A stretch of DNA of 64,000 nucleotides from Trichobilharzia szidati. Its lineage: Eukaryota; Platyhelminthes; Trematoda; Strigeidida; Schistosomatidae. Made by a program: the position numbers and the translations under genes. Shown piece after piece: positions 61,661 to 64,000 of the stretch (the first letter of the stretch is position 1; the number at the start of each line of letters is the position of its first letter). The notes below the pieces were generated by a model. It searched no databases, had not been told where the DNA came from, and saw only the letters and a program-made list of their open reading frames with translations. The stretch spans positions 80,482,020-80,546,019 of the forward strand of contig OX235272.1 of the NCBI GenBank assembly GCA_944472155.2. The letters run 5' to 3'.

Positions 61661-63958
61661 AATTAGCATATTTTAGAGCTATTTTGCTATTGTACCATTG
61701 GATAATTTTGTCCGTCATTTCTTTTCATTTTTCTGGCGGAGATTGGTTCTTACCCCATGAGAGTCATCGATGTTAATGTTAGCCTGGTCATATCCAATCC
61801 CTCAGTGTGCTTGTTTTTGTCGTTTGGATGACGGAAGAAGATTATTGATTCTCTAGTTAACGATGTGGAGAGTTGACTTCCATTTCATATGCTCTTACAA
61901 ATTCATAGCATGTCTACATAATATCTTCTTATTTCTTCCAACTTCTCATATCGTGTGAACATTTAATATATACATGTCTATTTTTGGTTTCATTGAATAT
62001 ACACACATCAACTGATCGCCTTATTGAGGGCTTTAGATGGCCTCTGTCATTCTGTCTCTTATATTCCAAGGAAGATTAGGTTTACATTTTATAATTTTAC
62101 TTTGCAAGGAAAACTTCATGGAGACTGGATTAATTCACATGGGTAAATGTCCTAGCCCAAACATTAGCCTTCTCACTTTTCCCGAGCTTAGGTCCGAAAA
62201 GTAGACTAGGACAGGTTGGGCCACATAGTAGACACCATGTTATCTATATATACGTCACCGAGATTGGCGATTTCGGAAGGAAATTTGTGTTATTCTGGAA
62301 TAACAATTTTCATTTATTGATGAAAAGTTGAGTGTCAACCAATCTACTGTATGTCTTCTCAGTCTGAATTTTCTTATTGCTTAATCGATGAATGTTCAGT
62401 TTGTCACATGAAGACTTATCAATCACTGGTTACTGAATAGTGTGATGGGATCTTGATTCACGCGAGTATAGTAAGAATGAGATAATGAAACCATGTTGAA
62501 ATGGTTGAGAGAAGTGTGCAACGAAATAAACCTAATGCTACAGATAAATCACCTGTTTTGAGCGCATCTTATAATATCTGTTTCTTTCTGAACAATCAAG
62601 ATCTCCAAAAACTGATTTTTCCGTTGAAGTCTGGCTGCACAAGACAGTCTTAATCTCATGAAGTGGGAATGGGGAAATCTGGTGTTGAATACGTCTCTCT
62701 GGAATCACAGAACTGAGTCTGTACATACAGATAAACATAGAAAACTCTTCGTAGATATCAAACTTCAAACCAAAAAATTCGTATATTTGAAAAGAATACA
62801 CACAGATTGAGAGCTTAAGTTCATGATACAAACATACACACTGCAAAGTATTGAACAATTCATCCAATCGACAATTTATCGCAGACTTCTTCACTATCTA
62901 ATATTTTGCACACTTCTGCAACGCCAAAAAAAAAGGTTTTCAATACTCCAATGTTAACAGTAGAAATCATGGGGATGTCTGTCGCTATCGTCAACTTAGA
63001 AAATGTCCCGTGCAAATCTGAATAACTGCTGACACCCGTCCAACAAACACACCATCATAATCATCGCCAAATTTCATTGAAGTAAGGGAAACATTACGCG
63101 ATCCATCTCGGATAAGTGTTGCTTCCAATCACAATGACACACAAGTAGACACTCTTCAAAATACGAAATGTAGATAGACTACACAAACACACAATTACTG
63201 GCGTCGAATGAAAACACCACAAAACACGTGACCGACTGGTTCACAGCCATTCATCATTGTATATGTGAACGACTCGGATCACGTGAGTGTGTGTCCTGCA
63301 ACAACGAAACCCTCAAAACAACTCACTCAGACTACATTAGTCAGTGAAGAAGAAGAAGACGCTAAATTCGACAACCCTGAATTGAGAAGATAAAACCATA
63401 TGCATGTCGAATTACACACTTCATGTGAGATATCCCGAATAAACTTACACCTGACTGTACAGTGTCAAAATGCAGGAAGAACACATAACGCACACTTTCG
63501 GAAATACACGGACGGAGTTCACTGACCGACCAACGTATAATACACTATCATTGTCCTCAAATTATTCTGCAATCAGATAATCAAGAGTAATCAAGGTTTA
63601 CTTCATTTCGAAACTGGACTGATTTGTCCAATAGAGAGAAGAAACGGGAGATTGAACCAGACAGAAATCATTCCGAGGACATCATTTCAATACACATTGA
63701 GACTAACCCTGAAAACTGTCATGTATAATGTCAACTGGGTTGAAAAGTAAACAGCGAACAGCAAACAGCGTGATGAAGAGAAGACGGGGAATAATGATAA
63801 TGCCAGGTGATTTCAGAATGAGTATCACTGTCCCGATCAGATAAATTTGCAGTCAGCATGATACTAAATTTGCACCTGACGTTTCATCACACAGTTAGGG
63901 AAGCACTCCCTTCTCAGCTGAAATTTCCCTACCTCCATTCAGCCTCACGAATGCACCT
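61661..63958. repeat. region R, unit 5 copy
   Basis: Short form. It has the longest version of the shared minus-strand frame (62,538-62,894, 118 codons, cysteine- and tyrosine-rich, no known domain). Confidence 0.5.
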
Positions 63959-64000
63959 GCACTATCCGTCTGTGTCAGCTGTCGGCTTCCTCCCACAAAC
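63959..64000. repeat. start of ferritin tandem unit 6
   Basis: The last 42 bases match the start of units 1-5 (GAATGCACCTGCACTATCCG, then the TCTGTGTCAGCTG segment). A sixth unit therefore begins here and continues beyond the window. Confidence 0.85.

Larger units (their letters stand above)
53498..63958. repeat. ferritin tandem unit 5 (10,461 bp)
   Basis: Same order as unit 1. The ferritin intron PLE has a ~470-bp internal deletion, and the LINE fragment is interrupted by an inverted gypsy piece. Confidence 0.9.

Overview
The window looks like a piece of an AT-rich metazoan genome, most likely a parasitic flatworm and probably a schistosomatid fluke. The evidence is intron-containing genes with GT/AG junctions, a divergent even-skipped/Evx-type homeobox, a two-exon heavy-chain-type ferritin, and dense debris of Penelope-like elements (PLEs), Ty3/gypsy LTR elements, RTE-like LINEs and tRNA-derived SINEs. 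The species assignment is inference from this mix. No bacterial-style operons, rRNA or CRISPR are present.

Left part (1-14,250): a largely single-copy region. Two exons of an eve/Evx-like homeobox gene lie on the minus strand (8,653-9,609 and 5,403-5,466). The homeodomain is split between residues 46 and 47 by a 3.2 kb intron that carries a PLE reverse-transcriptase relic. Around it are at least five PLE fragments, an RTE-type LINE 3' end, tRNA-derived repeats, and a large inverted repeat next to a PLE.

Right part (14,251-64,000): five complete head-to-tail units of 7.9-11.1 kb and the first bases of a sixth. Each unit carries, left to right, a minus-strand ferritin gene (two exons, 176 codons, all five open and with ferroxidase residues kept), its upstream region with a 19-bp palindrome and TATA-like box, an RTE-like LINE fragment, a Ty3/gypsy element or remnant, and a 2-3 kb unassigned repeat. 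The units differ in informative ways. Genes 1, 2 and 5 have a PLE in the intron and genes 3 and 4 do not. Only unit 2 keeps a full-length gypsy element and a perfect 188-unit ATC tract. Only unit 1 has a SINE with an 11-bp target duplication. Only unit 3 keeps a 1.1 kb segment with a ferritin-like relic. Unit 5 has an inverted, internally deleted gypsy piece.

The main biological point is local amplification of an apparently functional iron-storage gene, with mobile elements duplicated along with it and paralogue exchange suggested by mosaic exon and intron types. No previously unknown enzymatic system was found.
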